Shown: one piece after another, positions 9,366-18,524 of the stretch
Position numbering within the stretch: the first letter of the stretch is position 1
Layout of the letters: every line of letters begins with the position of its first letter
Assembly: GCA_049841135.1 (NCBI GenBank)
Contig: JASGHK010000004.1
Coordinates: 3,038,001 to 3,102,000, forward strand
DNA from: JACRCT01 sp049841135
GTDB lineage: Bacteria > Myxococcota > Myxococcia > Myxococcales > UBA5297
Length of the DNA stretch: 64,000 nucleotides
Reading direction: 5' to 3'
The notes under the pieces: generated by a model
Database searches by the model: none
The model's input: only the letters and a program-made list of their open reading frames with translations
What the model was told of the DNA's origin: nothing
Program-made: the position numbers and the translations under genes

Positions 9366-9806
9366 CTAGACCTTCGCGTACTTCATGTTGAGGACTTCGA
9401 GGACCTTGTTGGCGGTCTCGTCGTCGACGTTGAGCACGCGCTGCATGCTCTCGAGGATCTCGTCCTCGGCCTCGTCGACGTCGCCGCTGGCCATGGCGAT
9501 GTCGGCGGCCAGGACGAACATCTTCTTCTTGAGGAGCGGCGACGACAGGTCGGCCAGGGACTTCACGCTCTCGGGCATCGAGGGGTACTTGGCCAGGATC
9601 TTCTTGGCGTTGAAGAGCGTCTCCTGGAAGTCCTTGCCCTCGAACTCCGGCAGCTGCATGAAGTAGCCCTCGACGGTCGCGATCTCGGCGTCCTCGATCG
9701 TCCCGTCGGCGCCGGCCATGCACATCATGCCGTGGAGCAGCAGCGCGTCGTCCGCGGGCTTCTTCTGCGGCGTGGTGGCCTTCGTCAGCTTGCTCAGCAG
9801 ACCCAT
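9366..9806 (-). CDS. TerB-like (tellurite-resistance family) protein
   Basis: This 146-residue, all-helical, acidic protein has repeated Gly-Ala-Asp-Gly-x-Ile-Glu-Asp-Ala-Glu and Ser-Gly-Asp-Val-Asp-Glu-Ala-Glu-Asp motifs, which are the metal-binding helix pairs of the TerB family. There is no signal peptide. The C-terminal part of the M48 protease next to it carries the same type of motif, which suggests the two products act in one stress or envelope process. The family is linked to metal and phage stress, but the exact role here is unknown. A terminator-like hairpin follows the gene. Confidence 0.75.
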   Translation of the reverse strand: MGLLSKLTKATTPQKKPADDALLLHGMMCMAGADGTIEDAEIATVEGYFMQLPEFEGKDFQETLFNAKKILAKYPSMPESVKSLADLSSPLLKKKMFVLAADIAMASGDVDEAEDEILESMQRVLNVDDETANKVLEVLNMKYAKV

Positions 9807-9878
9807 GTGTTCCTCCCGCTTCGTGCTTCGTTAGAGGTGCAGCAGTGGAAAAGCTTCCTCGCGCACCGGCGCTTGCTG

Positions 9879-10091
9879 CTAGCGCGCGGCCTTCTTCTTG
9901 GCAGTGACCTTCTTCGCCTTCGTCGCCTTGGCGGGCTTCTTGGGCGCATTCTTCTTCGTCCAGCTGTCGAGGCTGGTGGCCTTCTTCGACGCCCAGGCCT
10001 TCGGCGTGGCCTTGGCCTTGTAGTCGCTCAGGTCGGCCTTGCCAGCCTTGGTGCGCGTCGTCTTCGTCACCCGCTTGCCGTATTCCTTCAC
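9879..10091 (-). CDS. Small Lys/Ala-rich basic protein (histone H1-like)
   Basis: I place the start at the GTG at 10091, preceded at six bases by a good ribosome site (GGAGGG), giving 70 residues; an ATG 40 codons upstream has no such site. The sequence is highly basic, with an Ala-Lys-Lys/Lys-Ala-Thr-Lys tail like that of bacterial histone H1-like and nucleoid-binding proteins. The first half (Tyr-Gly-Lys-Arg-Val, Leu-Ser-Asp-Tyr-Lys) is less repetitive. It may bind DNA or RNA. It lies upstream of the TerB gene on the same strand, 72 bases away. Confidence 0.6.
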   Translation of the reverse strand: MKEYGKRVTKTTRTKAGKADLSDYKAKATPKAWASKKATSLDSWTKKNAPKKPAKATKAKKVTAKKKAAR

Positions 10092-10333
10092 GTGAACCCT
10101 CCTGCCGGCGTCGCTTGAACTCGTTTCCTCGAGAGCGGCGACGGAACGGTCCGAGCACAATAACGGCCCTGGGGTCCGCCGCTCAACCCCGTCGAGCCGT
10201 CGGTTCGACACTGCGCGTCAGAGAAGTGCGTCAGGCGTGCGCGGCGCACCTCTCGGGTGTAGTTGGGTCCCGCTCCTCGATTTTGTGACATCGACCTGAA
10301 GCTCCACCCAAACCCACGACCAGGAGACCCGCC

Positions 10334-10681
10334 ATGAAGCTCTCGCCCGCAACCGTCGCCGTCGTCGTCAAGGACCTGAAGGCCGCGCGGAAGTTCTACA
10401 CGCAGAAGCTGGGGCTCAAGGTGCTCGACGACATGGGCCACTGGCTCACCGTCGGCGCCGACAAGAACGGCATGCGCCTGCACCTCTGCGAGATGAAGCC
10501 GCTGGAGAAGGGCAACACCGGCATCCTCTTCATGGTCGACACCAAGATCGACAAGGCCTACACGGCGCTGAAGAAGAAGGGCATCAAGTTCACCGTCGTG
10601 CCGACCGAGCGCGAGTGGGGCGTCGAGTGCCGCTTCGTCGACCCCGACGGCAACGAGTTCTTCCTGATGGAGAGCTGGTAG
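10334..10681 (+). CDS. Glyoxalase/bleomycin-resistance (VOC) family protein
   Basis: This 115-residue protein has the single-domain VOC fold pattern: an N-terminal Val-Lys-Asp-Leu-Lys-Ala-Ala-x-x-Phe-Tyr and a C-terminal Asp-Pro-Asp-Gly-Asn-Glu-Phe-Phe-Leu. A ribosome site (AGGAGA) precedes the ATG. The substrate cannot be inferred, since the family includes glyoxalases, dioxygenases and resistance proteins. It is transcribed divergently from the small basic protein, with a promoter-bearing gap of about 240 bases between them. Confidence 0.85.
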   Translation: MKLSPATVAVVVKDLKAARKFYTQKLGLKVLDDMGHWLTVGADKNGMRLHLCEMKPLEKGNTGILFMVDTKIDKAYTALKKKGIKFTVVPTEREWGVECRFVDPDGNEFFLMESW

Positions 10682-10788
10682 CCGCCTCGCGGGCCGTGCC
10701 GGGGGGCGGGGCTCCGTGCCACGCCCCCTTTCCGGACGCGCGTTCTCCGGTTTGCCGCTGACCGCCCGGCGGGCCACAATCGCCCGGC

Positions 10789-12282
10789 ATGCCGCCCTCC
10801 TCGCCCGCGCTGCTCGACCTCCCCGTCCGCCGCCACCGGCTCTACCAGTGGCTGCGGCGGGCGACGCTCGCGGGCTCCTGGCTCTTCATCCTCGCCGTGC
10901 CGCTGTGGCACCTGCGCGCGGCCGGGGCCGCGAGCGCCTTCTCGGCCGACGGCCGCTGGTACGAGCTGGCGGCGCGGCTGGGCATCCCCGCCACGCCCCC
11001 CGCGGTCTCCGGCGCGCCGTGGACCGTCCGGCTCTTCGGCATCGAGCTCCTCAATCCGCTGGCCGGGTTCGGCGTGCTCTTCGCGCTCTCGCCCAGCACC
11101 ACGCTGCTGCTGGGCCTCGTGCCGACGCTGCTGCTGGTCGCCTTCCTCGGCCGCTTCTTCTGCGGCTGGATGTGCCCATACCGGACCGTGCTCGCCGTCT
11201 CCAATGCCGCCCGGACGCTCTTGACCAAGCTGGGCTTTGCGCCCCGCGACCTGCCGATGCCACGGCGCTCGTCGTTCCTGGTCCTGGTCAGCGTGCTGGT
11301 CCTGGCGCTGCTCGCAGGAACGCAGGTCGCGCCGGTCTTCTACCCTCCCGCGGTCATCGGGCGCTCTGTGCTCCGCGCGGTGGTGCTGGGCTCGCTGGGC
11401 CTGGGCGCCCTCGCCGTCCTCGCCGCCTTCGTCTTCGACACCCTCTTCGCCCGCGCCGGCTTCTGCCGCTACCTCTGCCCGGGCGGCGCGCTGATGTCCC
11501 TCGTCGGTGCCGCCTCGCCCCTCCGCGTCGTCCGTGAGGCGCCCAAGTGCACCGCCTGCGGCCTGTGCAACCAGGTCTGCAACCTCCTGCAGGATCCCGC
11601 GGCGGGCAACGTCGGTTCGGGCTGCGAGCGCTGCGGGCTGTGCATCGCCGCCTGCGCCCCCGGCGCGCTCTCGTTCAAGCTGCAGAGACCGTCCCTCGCC
11701 CCCATCGAGAAGCCGACCGAGCGCGAGCGCCGCCTGCTGCTGGGTGCGGTGCCGGCGCTGGCGGTCGTCGCCGTCTGGGGCCGCGACGAGACCCAGCCGG
11801 CGCGGCTGCGCCCACCGCGCGCGCACCCGGACTTCGCCGCGCGCTGCATCCGCTGCCAGCGCTGCGCCCAGGTCTGTCCGCCCAAGGCCATCCGCTTCGA
11901 TGGCTCGCTCGATCTGCGCGGCACCGACGTGCCGTTCGTCTCCGCGCGCGCCAGCGCCTGCACGCTCTGCATGCGCTGCACCGAGGCCTGCCCGACCGGC
12001 GCGCTCATCCTCACGCCCGCCGGCGACCTCGCCGCCCTGCAACCGCTGGTCAAGATGGGGACCCCGGTCCTCGACAAGAAGAAGTGCCTGCCCTGGACCG
12101 GCGACGGCATCTGCCGGCTCTGCTACTACGCCTGCCCCTACCCCGACAGCGCCATCGAGCTGACCGGGCCGTCGCTCGCGCCCAACTTCAAGGAAGACGC
12201 CTGCGTGGGCTGCGGCCGCTGCGAGCAGGTCTGCCCGGAGCGGGCGCAGGCCATCACCATCAAGCCCAGGGGTGAGGCGTGA
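10789..12282 (+). CDS. NapH/NapG-like membrane polyferredoxin
   Basis: This 497-residue protein has an N-terminal membrane part of about four helices with NapH-like Cys motifs (Cys-Gly-Trp-Met-Cys-Pro and Cys-Arg-Tyr-Leu-Cys-Pro). A long ferredoxin region follows with further Cys-x2-Cys-x2-Cys-x3-Cys sets at roughly 255-265, 282-292, 356-366, 388-398 and 470-480. This looks like NapH and NapG functions in one polypeptide, carrying electrons from quinol to a periplasmic enzyme. The gene overlaps the start of the molybdoenzyme by four bases (GTGA), so the latter is the likely electron partner. Confidence 0.8.
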   Translation: MPPSSPALLDLPVRRHRLYQWLRRATLAGSWLFILAVPLWHLRAAGAASAFSADGRWYELAARLGIPATPPAVSGAPWTVRLFGIELLNPLAGFGVLFALSPSTTLLLGLVPTLLLVAFLGRFFCGWMCPYRTVLAVSNAARTLLTKLGFAPRDLPMPRRSSFLVLVSVLVLALLAGTQVAPVFYPPAVIGRSVLRAVVLGSLGLGALAVLAAFVFDTLFARAGFCRYLCPGGALMSLVGAASPLRVVREAPKCTACGLCNQVCNLLQDPAAGNVGSGCERCGLCIAACAPGALSFKLQRPSLAPIEKPTERERRLLLGAVPALAVVAVWGRDETQPARLRPPRAHPDFAARCIRCQRCAQVCPPKAIRFDGSLDLRGTDVPFVSARASACTLCMRCTEACPTGALILTPAGDLAALQPLVKMGTPVLDKKKCLPWTGDGICRLCYYACPYPDSAIELTGPSLAPNFKEDACVGCGRCEQVCPERAQAITIKPRGEA

Positions 12283-14424
12283 GCGACGAGCGCAAACCGA
12301 CCCGCGCCGTCGAGCGCCTGCGCCTGACCCGGCGCGACCTGCTCAAGGGCTTGCAGGTGGCCGGCTTCGGGGCGGCGGCGGCCGGCGTGGGCGCGGTGGG
12401 CACGGTCGGCGTCGCCAGCGCCAAGACGCGCAAGCTCTCGGGCACCTGCCGCATCTGCACCTCGCACTGCGGCTTCGTGGCCACGGTGCGCGACGGGCGC
12501 ATCGTGAACGTCGAGGGCGACCCGAAGTCGCCGACGCGCGGGTTCCTGTGCCAGCACGGGTACGCGCTCCCGGAGATCGTCCACGCCGAGGACCGCATCC
12601 GCCGTCCGCTCAAGCGCGAGGGCAGCCGCTTCCGGGAGATCCCCTGGTCGCAGGCCCTCCCGGAGATCGCCGAGCGGCTGGGCGCGGTGAAGAAGAAGTG
12701 GGGCGGCCCGGCGATGGCGCTCCACACCGGTTGGCCCTTCGTGCGCCACCCGGCCATCGGCTACCTGCAGCGCTTCTGCTACGCCTTCGGCTCGCCCAAC
12801 CTCTCGACGGTCGCCAGCCTGTGCGAGGCGGCGCTGCGCATGGGCAAGGCGCTCACCGTCGGCGCGGGCTACTTCCCGGACCTGCCCAGGGCGCGCACGC
12901 TGGTGCTCTGGGGCGCCAACCCGCACCACTCGATGCCGCTCTTCGCCCACCAGGTGGCGAGCAAGTCCGGCGAGGGCCGCAACCTCATCGTCGTCGACCC
13001 GGTGCGCACCCACCACGCGAAGTACTCGAACCTGCACCTGCAGATCCTGCCGGGCACCGACGGCGCGCTGGCGCTGGGCATCTTGCGGCTGCTCCTCGAC
13101 GAGAACCTGGTCGATTCCAAGGTCGCGGCCGAGGAAACCGTCGGGCTCGACGAGCTCAAGGCGCTCGTGGCGGAGTGGACGCTCGAGAAGACCGCGCAGG
13201 TCACCACGGTCCCAGCCGAGCTCATCGCCAAGGCGGCGCGCACGATGGCCTCGTCCGGCCCGACCGCCATCTGGGACGGCCTGGGCGTCGAGCACCACGA
13301 GAACGGCATCCAGACCATCCGGGCCATCGCCGCCATCCAGGCGCTGCTGGGCGGCATCGACGCGCCGGGCGGCGTCGGGCTCTTCGAGAAGGCCGGGCCG
13401 AACTTCGCCAACGAGAATCCTCCCGCAGCTCTACCGGCTCAAGACCGCGCAGCCGGTCCCGCCGACGCCGGAGAAGAAGCCCATCGGCTACGAGGAGTAC
13501 CCGCTCTACGAGGTCTTCAACCGCCAGGCGCAGGCGAACCTCTACCCGCGAGCCATCCTCGAGGACCAGCCCTACCCGCTGCGCGCGCTCTTCTTCTTCG
13601 GCTGCAACGCCAGTGTGACCTGGGCCGGCTCGGCGCGCCTGAGGCAGGCGCTCTCCAAGCTCGAGCTGCTGGTCTCGGTCGACCCCTTCCTGACCGCGAC
13701 GGGAGAGATCTCCGACTACGTGCTGCCGGCGGCCACCTTCGCCGAGTCGGCGGTGGCGGCCTTCGACCCCGAGTTCCGCTCCAGCATCGTCAAGGAGCAG
13801 CACGAGGCCTGGCCGGACTGGAAGATCGTCTTCGAGCTGGCGCGGGCCTGCGGGCTGGGCGAGTACTTCCCGTGGGAGAGCTTCCAGAAGGCCATCGGCG
13901 CGCCCAAGCTGCCGTGGATGCTCGACCCGGCGCACCAGCCGGTGCCGGCCGTCTCCGGAACACCGCGCTACCCGACGACGACCGGGAAGATCGAGCTGAA
14001 GAGCCCGCTGCTCGAGCGGTTCGGCCAGGAGCCGCTGCCCCGCTGGACCCCGCCGACGCGCCAGCCCAGCGCCGACTTCCCGCTCTGGCTCGTCAGCGGC
14101 CCGCGCGGCCGCGACCACATCAACTCGCAGTTCCACAACATCCACTCGGTCGCGACCCGCTCGTCGGAGCCGTTCGTGGAGCTGCATCCGGACGCCGCGA
14201 AGGCGGCCGGGCTCGCCGACGGGCAGGGCATCGCGCTCGTCTCGCCGTTCGGGCGCGTCGAGCTGGGGCTGCGCGTCACCGACCGCGTGCACCCCAGGAC
14301 GGCGGTGGTGCCGGCCGGCTGGGCCAAGGCCAATGCCAACTTGCTCACGGATGGCAATGCTCTTGATCCGATCTCCGGATTCCCGGCGATGAGATCAGGT
14401 GTCTGCCGCGTCGAAAAGCGCTAG
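12279..14424 (+). CDS. Tat-exported molybdopterin oxidoreductase (frameshifted as sequenced)
   Basis: The frame breaks at GAATC (13415-13419); with one A removed, a single 714-residue protein results, starting at a GTG overlapping the polyferredoxin stop. The N-terminus has a twin-arginine motif (Thr-Arg-Arg-Asp-Leu-Leu-Lys). It is followed by the [4Fe-4S] ligand set Cys-x2-Cys-x3-Cys and a fourth Cys in Gly-Phe-Leu-Cys, as in the DMSO reductase superfamily. Ser-Leu-Cys-Glu near residue 187 is a candidate molybdenum ligand. The C-terminal part has the cofactor-binding domain (Trp-Leu-Val-Ser-Gly-Pro-Arg-Gly). The substrate is unknown; it could be a polysulfide, thiosulfate or another oxyanion. 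Confidence 0.8.
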
Positions 14425-14442
14425 AAGGCCGCCCCCGACAAG

Positions 14443-15585
14443 TTGAAGCGAAGCGACCCCACCTCGAACCCGTCGCGCGAGCGACTTGACCGACCGACCG
14501 CGTTGCCACTGTTGGAGGCGGTCGCTACACTCGCTGACCGAGCATGCCGCTGCCCCTCGAAGAGCCGCGATCGTTTCCGCGCCACGCTGCTCGGCTGCGC
14601 GATCGGGGATGCCCTGGGCTTTCCGTTCGAGGGCGCGACCCCCGAGTCCATCGCGCGCATCCCGACCATCGCCGAGGACTTCGTCCTGCGCCCGCGCGGA
14701 CGCTTCCAGAAGGGCCAGTACACCGACGACACGCAGATGACCCTGGCGGTGGCCGAGGCCATCGTCGCCGAGGGCCGGGTCGACGGGCGCGCCATCGCCA
14801 ACCGCATCGCCCTGCTCTGGCGCGACGGCACCATCCTCGCCGCGGGCGCGGCCTGCACCGAGGCCGTCGAGCGGCTCCTGCAGGGCGTGCCGTGGATGAG
14901 CGCCGGCGCGGCCATCGGCAACGCCGGCAATGGCGCCGCGGTCCGCGCCTCGCCGCTGGGCCTGTTGCACTTCGACGCCCTCCCCCGAATCCCGCGCGAC
15001 GCCGAGCTGCAGGGCGTCATCACGCACAAGGACCGGCGGGCCCAGGCGGGCGGCGCGGCCATCGCCGCGGCGGTGGCGCTCAACTTGGATGAGCCGCTGC
15101 CGATGGACATCTACTGCTACAAGATCGCCCAGGTGGTGGCCGCGCTCGACGCGGACCTGGCCCGGGAGATCGAGCGGCTGCCGCAGCTGTCGCGCTTCGA
15201 GCCCGCCGCCGCCTCGCGGGTCATCGCCCGCGCCGGGCTCGCGCCGCTGCAGCAGAGCGACTGGCCCGGCATCAGCCCGTTCGTGGTCCCCAGCGTGCTG
15301 ATGGCGCTCTACGCCTTCCTGCGCGAGCCCGAGGACTTCCGGGCCTGCATGAACGTGGCGTTGCGCGCCGGCGGCGACGCCGACTCCGTGGCCGCCATGG
15401 CCGGCGCCATCAGCGGCGCGCACCTGGGCTACGACGGCCTGCCGGCCCGGCTGCGCCGCGGCGTGCTCAACGGCGACAAGCTGGTGGCGGTGGCCGACAA
15501 GCTGTTCGACCTGAAGATGGCCCAGCGAGAGACGGCCGCCTACGCCCGCGCCGGAGCACCGGCGCTGATCAAGCCCAGGCGATAG
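14443..15585 (+). CDS. ADP-ribosylglycohydrolase family protein
   Basis: The family hallmarks are clear: Gly-Cys-Ala-Ile-Gly-Asp-Ala-Leu-Gly, Tyr-Thr-Asp-Asp-Thr-Gln-Met near the first third (metal ligands), and Gly-Gly-Asp-Ala-Asp-Ser near the end. It would remove ADP-ribose from proteins or small molecules, as DraG does. The start is uncertain: the frame opens at a TTG at 14443. The ATG at 14544 would give a more typical N-terminus if one A in the run at about 14559-14563 were an insertion error. It stands 18 bases after the molybdoenzyme stop on the same strand. Confidence 0.85.
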   Translation: MKRSDPTSNPSRERLDRPTALPLLEAVATLADRACRCPSKSRDRFRATLLGCAIGDALGFPFEGATPESIARIPTIAEDFVLRPRGRFQKGQYTDDTQMTLAVAEAIVAEGRVDGRAIANRIALLWRDGTILAAGAACTEAVERLLQGVPWMSAGAAIGNAGNGAAVRASPLGLLHFDALPRIPRDAELQGVITHKDRRAQAGGAAIAAAVALNLDEPLPMDIYCYKIAQVVAALDADLAREIERLPQLSRFEPAAASRVIARAGLAPLQQSDWPGISPFVVPSVLMALYAFLREPEDFRACMNVALRAGGDADSVAAMAGAISGAHLGYDGLPARLRRGVLNGDKLVAVADKLFDLKMAQRETAAYARAGAPALIKPRR

Positions 15586-15611
15586 CGCCTGCCGATGAGA
15601 AGAGAGACGAG

Positions 15612-16491
15612 ATGATCCGCGCCGTCGTCACCGACATGGACAACACCCTCTACTCGTGGGTGGACTACATCGTGCCGTGCCTCGAGGCGATGGTGGGCAG
15701 CCTGTGCCAGACGACGGGCTTCCCGCGCATCAAGGTCGTCCAGGCGCTCAAGGAGGTCTACGAGCGCTACGAGTCGAACGAGTACCCGTTCGCCATCCAG
15801 GAGTCGTCCCTCTACCAGGCGTTCCCGGAGTTCAACTCGTTCGACAACCTGATCATCACGCCGGCGCGCGAGGCGTTCAGCGCCGCGCGCCAGCGCTACC
15901 TGCAGCCCTACAAGAACGTCCGCGAGACGCTGGCCGAGCTCAAGAAGCTGGGCGTGCCGGTCATCGCGCTCACCGACGCGCCGCGCAACCCGGCCGAGCG
16001 CCGCGTCCTGAAGATGCGGCTCGACGGCCTGCTCACCGCCCTCTACACGCAGCCGGCCTTCCCCTTCCCGCACACCGGCATCTCCAAGGAGATCCTCGAT
16101 CGGCAGAAGGCGGGCGGAGTCCAGCTCGCCTGCCCCGTCATCGAGCTGCCGAAGGAGTACGAGAAGCCGGACCCGCGAGGGCTCCTGCAGAATCTGCTCC
16201 GACCACAAGCTCGATCCCAAGGACGTGCTGGTGGTGGGCGACAGCCAGACCAAGGACGTCAAGGTCGCCCAGCTGGTCGGCGCACTCGACGCGTGGGCGG
16301 AGTACGGCACCTACATCTCGGTCGAGTACCGCGAGCGGCTCAACATCATCTCCGCCGACTCGGCGACGCGCCGGCACTTGCAGCACAACGCCGCCAAGGA
16401 CGCCAGGCCGCCGACGGTGCGGCTGTCCGGGTTCGACCAGGTGCTGAAGATCGTCCTCGAGTCGCGCGAGCGGGTGTCCGCGGTCGCCTGA
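15612..16491 (+). CDS. HAD-superfamily hydrolase (frameshifted as sequenced)
   Basis: The N-terminal catalytic motif Asp-Met-Asp-Asn-Thr-Leu (residues 8-13), the Thr of motif II in Ala-Leu-Thr-Asp-Ala, the Lys of motif III in Glu-Lys-Pro-Asp-Pro, and motif IV Val-Val-Gly-Asp-Ser with a later Asp identify a HAD phosphatase. The frame breaks at GAATC (16190-16194) between motifs III and IV; deleting one A gives a continuous protein of 292 residues. It starts 26 bases after the ADP-ribosylglycohydrolase. The phosphorylated substrate is unknown. Confidence 0.8.
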
Positions 16492-16497
16492 GGCTGC

Positions 16498-17496
16498 TCA
16501 CGCCGGCCCCAGCCACTCCGGATGCTGCGCGGTGCCGTCGAAGTGGCGGCTGGTCTTGTACTTCTCGTTGGCCCCGCCTTTCGCCGCCGCGGCCGTCCTG
16601 GCGAGCAGCGCCCGGACCTCTTCCTCGGTAAACGGCCGGAAGTCGCGTCCGACCGCGAGCGCCTGGTCGAGGACCGGCTGCGAGTCGATGCCGGTGATGA
16701 CCACGCTCGTTGGCAGGCTCATCGCGTAGCGCAGACACTCCGGCGCCGTCGCAGCCTTCGCGTCGAGGATGAAGTGCGCGCCCATGGGCTTCATGCCCAG
16801 CACGCCGATCTTCTCCTTCAGCAGCACCGGCAGGACCTTCTGCTCGAAGCTCTCGAAGTGCGCGTCGAGCACGTTGAGCGGCATCTGCACCGTGTCGAAG
16901 CGGAAGGCGTGCGAGCGCGCCGTCTCCAGCATCTTCAGGTGGTAGTCGGGTGACTTGTGGCCGGTGAAGCCCAGAAAGCGCGCCTTGCCCGCCTTCTGCG
17001 CCGCGACCATCGCCTCGATCGCGCCCGCCTTGGCGAAGGCGCGGTCGGGATCGTCCGGGCGGATGACCTCGTGAAGCTGGAGCAGGTCCACGTGGTCCGT
17101 CTGCAGGCGCTTCAGCGACTCGTCGATCTGCTTGGCCGCGGTCTTGGCGTCCCTCCCGTCGAGCTTCGTCATCAGGAACGCACGCTCGCGGTAGCCCTCG
17201 CGAAGCGCCCTGCCCATCCGCACCTCGCTCTGCCCGCCGTTGTAGTCCCAGCAGTTGTCCAGGAAGGTGATGCCACCGTCGATGGCCTTGCGGATGAGCG
17301 TGACGCTCTCCTGCTCGGTCTTCTGGGTCCCGATGTGGAATCCGCCCAGGCCGAGGGCGGACACCTCCACGCCGGTGCTCCCCAGGCGCCGCCGAGGCAT
17401 CGCCTGGCTGGCCTTGCCGCTCGCGGAGCCCTCGCCCCGCGCCGTGGCCGTCACCGTCAAGGCAAGCGCTGCTTCCAGGAACTCTCTGCGCGTCAT
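16498..17496 (-). CDS. Aldo/keto reductase with Tat-type signal
   Basis: This 332-residue protein has the AKR pattern: Leu-Gly-x-Thr-Gly near residue 40, catalytic Asp and Tyr in Asp-Asn-Cys-Trp-Asp-Tyr-Asn, Lys in Thr-Lys-Leu-Asp-Gly, and His in Leu-Gln-Leu-His-Glu. The chosen ATG at 17496 gives an N-terminus Met-Thr-Arg-Arg-Glu-Phe-Leu followed by a hydrophobic Ala-rich stretch, which reads as a twin-arginine signal. That suggests export as a folded NADP-binding protein. A G-rich ribosome site precedes it. It converges with the HAD gene and diverges from the beta-hydroxyacid dehydrogenase. Confidence 0.85.
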   Translation of the reverse strand: MTRREFLEAALALTVTATARGEGSASGKASQAMPRRRLGSTGVEVSALGLGGFHIGTQKTEQESVTLIRKAIDGGITFLDNCWDYNGGQSEVRMGRALREGYRERAFLMTKLDGRDAKTAAKQIDESLKRLQTDHVDLLQLHEVIRPDDPDRAFAKAGAIEAMVAAQKAGKARFLGFTGHKSPDYHLKMLETARSHAFRFDTVQMPLNVLDAHFESFEQKVLPVLLKEKIGVLGMKPMGAHFILDAKAATAPECLRYAMSLPTSVVITGIDSQPVLDQALAVGRDFRPFTEEEVRALLARTAAAAKGGANEKYKTSRHFDGTAQHPEWLGPA

Positions 17497-17636
17497 GCGT
17501 CCCCCCTCGTTCGGAGGATGGCAGCGTGCGGCTCCTGGACGCCGGGCGGCAACCCATGCCCCAGCCCGTGCGCCACCACCGTCGGGGGCGCTACGGAGTT
17601 GCGCAGTGCAAAACCTCTGTCGCAGGGAGAGCAGCC

Positions 17637-18521
17637 ATGGACGTCGGATTCGTCGGACTGGGAGCGATGGGCCAGGGGATGGCGCAGTCGCTCCTGAAGG
17701 CCGGACACCGGCTGACGGTCTGGAACCGGACGCGCAGCCGTGCCGAGGCCCTGCAGAGGGACGGCGCCAAGCTCGCCGGAACACCCGCCGACGCGGCGCG
17801 CACGGGCATCGTCTTCACGATGCTCGCCGACGACCCCGCGCTCGAGGCGGTTTGCGCCGGGCCCGACGGAATCCTCAAGGGCTTGCCGACCGGCGGCCTG
17901 CACATCTCCTGCAGCACCGTCTCGCCCGACGGCCTCGACCGGTGGACGAAGAACCACGCCACCGTCGGCCAGGCCCTGCTCGCGGCGCCGGTCTTCGGCC
18001 GCCCGGACGCGGCCTTTGCCGCCAAGCTCTTCGTGGTCGCGAGCGGGCCGGCGGCCGCGGTCGAGAAGGCCAGGCCACTGCTGGAGGCGGTCGGCCAGCG
18101 CGTCTTCGTCGTGGGCGAGGAGCCCTCCAAGGCGCTCTTCGTCAAGCTGGCGGGCAACTTCCTGCTCACCGGCGTGATCGAGGCGCTCGCGGAGTCCAGC
18201 GCCGTGATGCGCAAGGCCGGCATCGAGCCCGAAAAGTTCCTCGAGGTCATGACCGGCAGCCTCTTCACCGCGCCGGTGTACCAGACCTACGGGAAGCTCC
18301 TCCTCGAGGGCCGGTTCAAGCCGGGCTTCGCCCTTCCGCTGGGCGCCAAGGACAACCGGCTGTGGCTGCAAGCGGCAGAGCGGTGCTCGGTCCCGTTGCC
18401 GATGGCGAGCCTGATCCGCGACCGAATGCTCGCGGCGCTGGCCCGCGGGTACGCAGAGCAGGACTGGTCGGCCTTCGGCCGGATAGCGCTCGAGGAGGCG
18501 GGGCTGACGTCCGACGGCTGA
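17637..18521 (+). CDS. NAD(P)-dependent beta-hydroxyacid dehydrogenase (3-hydroxyisobutyrate dehydrogenase family)
   Basis: This 294-residue protein begins with the NAD(P)-binding motif Gly-Phe-Val-Gly-Leu-Gly-Ala-Met-Gly, then has a substrate-binding Cys-Ser-Thr-Val-Ser-Pro segment and the catalytic Lys in Lys-Leu-Ala-Gly-Asn-Phe (about 166). The ATG at 17637 follows an AGGGAGA ribosome site, and family length is matched. An Asn-Arg-Thr after the second strand favours NADP. It could be a glyoxylate/succinic semialdehyde reductase-type member or a hydroxyisobutyrate dehydrogenase. Confidence 0.85.
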   Translation: MDVGFVGLGAMGQGMAQSLLKAGHRLTVWNRTRSRAEALQRDGAKLAGTPADAARTGIVFTMLADDPALEAVCAGPDGILKGLPTGGLHISCSTVSPDGLDRWTKNHATVGQALLAAPVFGRPDAAFAAKLFVVASGPAAAVEKARPLLEAVGQRVFVVGEEPSKALFVKLAGNFLLTGVIEALAESSAVMRKAGIEPEKFLEVMTGSLFTAPVYQTYGKLLLEGRFKPGFALPLGAKDNRLWLQAAERCSVPLPMASLIRDRMLAALARGYAEQDWSAFGRIALEEAGLTSDG

Positions 18522-18524
18522 TCC

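Noticed and set aside
2238..10291. TTTGTGACAT at 2238-2247 and again at 10282-10291
   Set aside because: Two copies of a 10-mer containing a CRP-like half-site, but neither has the second half, and two copies are too few to argue for a regulon.
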